Positions 5,864 to 6,264 of a stretch of DNA of 6,264 bases are shown piece by piece. Origin of the DNA: Pseudomonas sp. (lineage in GTDB: Bacteria; Pseudomonadota; Gammaproteobacteria; Pseudomonadales; Pseudomonadaceae); assembly GCA_003525045.1 (NCBI GenBank), contig DQGF01000013.1:2302-8565 (forward strand). Direction: 5' to 3'. The position numbers and the translations under genes are program-made. Every line of letters begins with the position of its first letter. Within the stretch, counting starts at the first letter, position 1. Below the pieces are notes generated by a model. That model saw nothing but the letters and a program-made list of their open reading frames with translations. It did not search any database and was not told where the DNA came from.

Positions 5864-6264
5864 ATGAGCGTACGACACCACTATCGGTCCGGCCTGCAGG
5901 TCGCAGCCTTGATGTTGCTGACCACGTTGCTGGCCGGCTGCGGCATCAACAACATCCCGACCCTCGACGAACAGGCCAAGGCCGCCTGGGGCCAGGTACA
6001 GAATCAATACCAGCGCCGTGCCGACCTGATCCCCAACCTGGTGGAAACCGTCAAGGGTTACGCGCAGCATGAGCAGGAGACCCTGACCGCGGTGATCGAA
6101 GCCCGGGCCAAGGCGACTTCGATTCAGGTCGATGCCAGCACCCTGGACAACCCGGAGAAACTCAAACAGTTCCAGCAGGCCCAGGATCAGCTGACTGGTG
6201 CATTGAGCCGGTTGATGGTGGTGTCCGAGCGCTATCCGGATCTCAAGGCCAACCAGAATTTCCT
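5864..6264 (+). CDS. LemA-family lipoprotein, 3' end missing
   Basis: The frame is open from ATG at 5864 through the right edge, with 133 complete codons visible of a protein usually about 190-200 residues long. Residues 1-25 form a lipoprotein signal: the hydrophobic stretch VAALMLLTTLLAG ends in the lipobox LAGC with Cys26 (codon 5939-5941), so the mature protein is probably lipid-anchored. Then comes the LemA signature: IPTLDEQAKAAWGQVQNQYQ, RRADLIPNLVETVKGYAQHE, and EARAKA, followed by helices rich in Q, L and E (FQQAQDQLTGALSRLMVVSERYPDLKAN). LemA proteins form long antiparallel helices; their biochemical role is not established. In many bacteria the next gene encodes a TPM-domain (YgcG-type) protein, which would lie beyond this window. 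The residue after Cys26 is Gly, not the Asp that favours inner-membrane retention in E. coli, so sorting to the outer membrane is possible, though Pseudomonas rules differ. Confidence 0.92.
   Translation, partial: MSVRHHYRSGLQVAALMLLTTLLAGCGINNIPTLDEQAKAAWGQVQNQYQRRADLIPNLVETVKGYAQHEQETLTAVIEARAKATSIQVDASTLDNPEKLKQFQQAQDQLTGALSRLMVVSERYPDLKANQNF

Overview
The window looks like chromosomal DNA of a fluorescent-group Pseudomonas. This rests on high-GC coding sequence with G/C-rich third positions, two kinds of Pseudomonas-type REP palindromes between genes, and proteins typical of that genus. No transposase, integrase, tRNA, rRNA or CRISPR array was seen, so this reads as ordinary chromosomal backbone carrying REP elements rather than an acquired island. 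The genus call is an inference from recall, not from a search.

Layout, left to right. (1) 1-1213, plus strand: the 3' part of a beta-lactamase-fold serine hydrolase, its start cut off by the window edge, overlapping by ATGA a gene for a small membrane-anchored, cysteine-containing protein that I do not recognise. (2) 1214-1445: an intergenic region dominated by a REPIN, i.e. two REP arms in inverted orientation. (3) 1446-3195, plus strand: a tight two-gene unit of a secreted YceI-family lipid-binding protein and a ClsB-like cardiolipin synthase of the phospholipase D superfamily, one base apart. (4) 3196-3336: a second, different REP palindrome between convergent genes, a likely 3' end structure for both. 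(5) 3337-5628, minus strand: a full-length periplasmic beta-glucosidase, BglX (GH3). (6) 5629-5863: a 235-base divergent intergenic region with small inverted repeats. (7) 5864 to the right edge, plus strand: the 5' part of a LemA-family lipoprotein gene.

Functional picture. Most of the products appear to act at the envelope: a serine hydrolase whose compartment cannot be judged because its N terminus is missing, a bitopic small protein facing the periplasm, an exported lipid-binding protein, a phospholipid synthase, a periplasmic glycosidase and a LemA lipoprotein. The yceI-cls pair is the clearest functional unit and suggests joint work on membrane lipids. bglX and lemA are divergent from one intergenic region but have no evident shared pathway. 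The most sequence-supported observations are in the repeats. The first REPIN has a second hairpin whose two copies differ by compensatory base changes, and the second REP element is a 92-base near-palindrome over its whole length.
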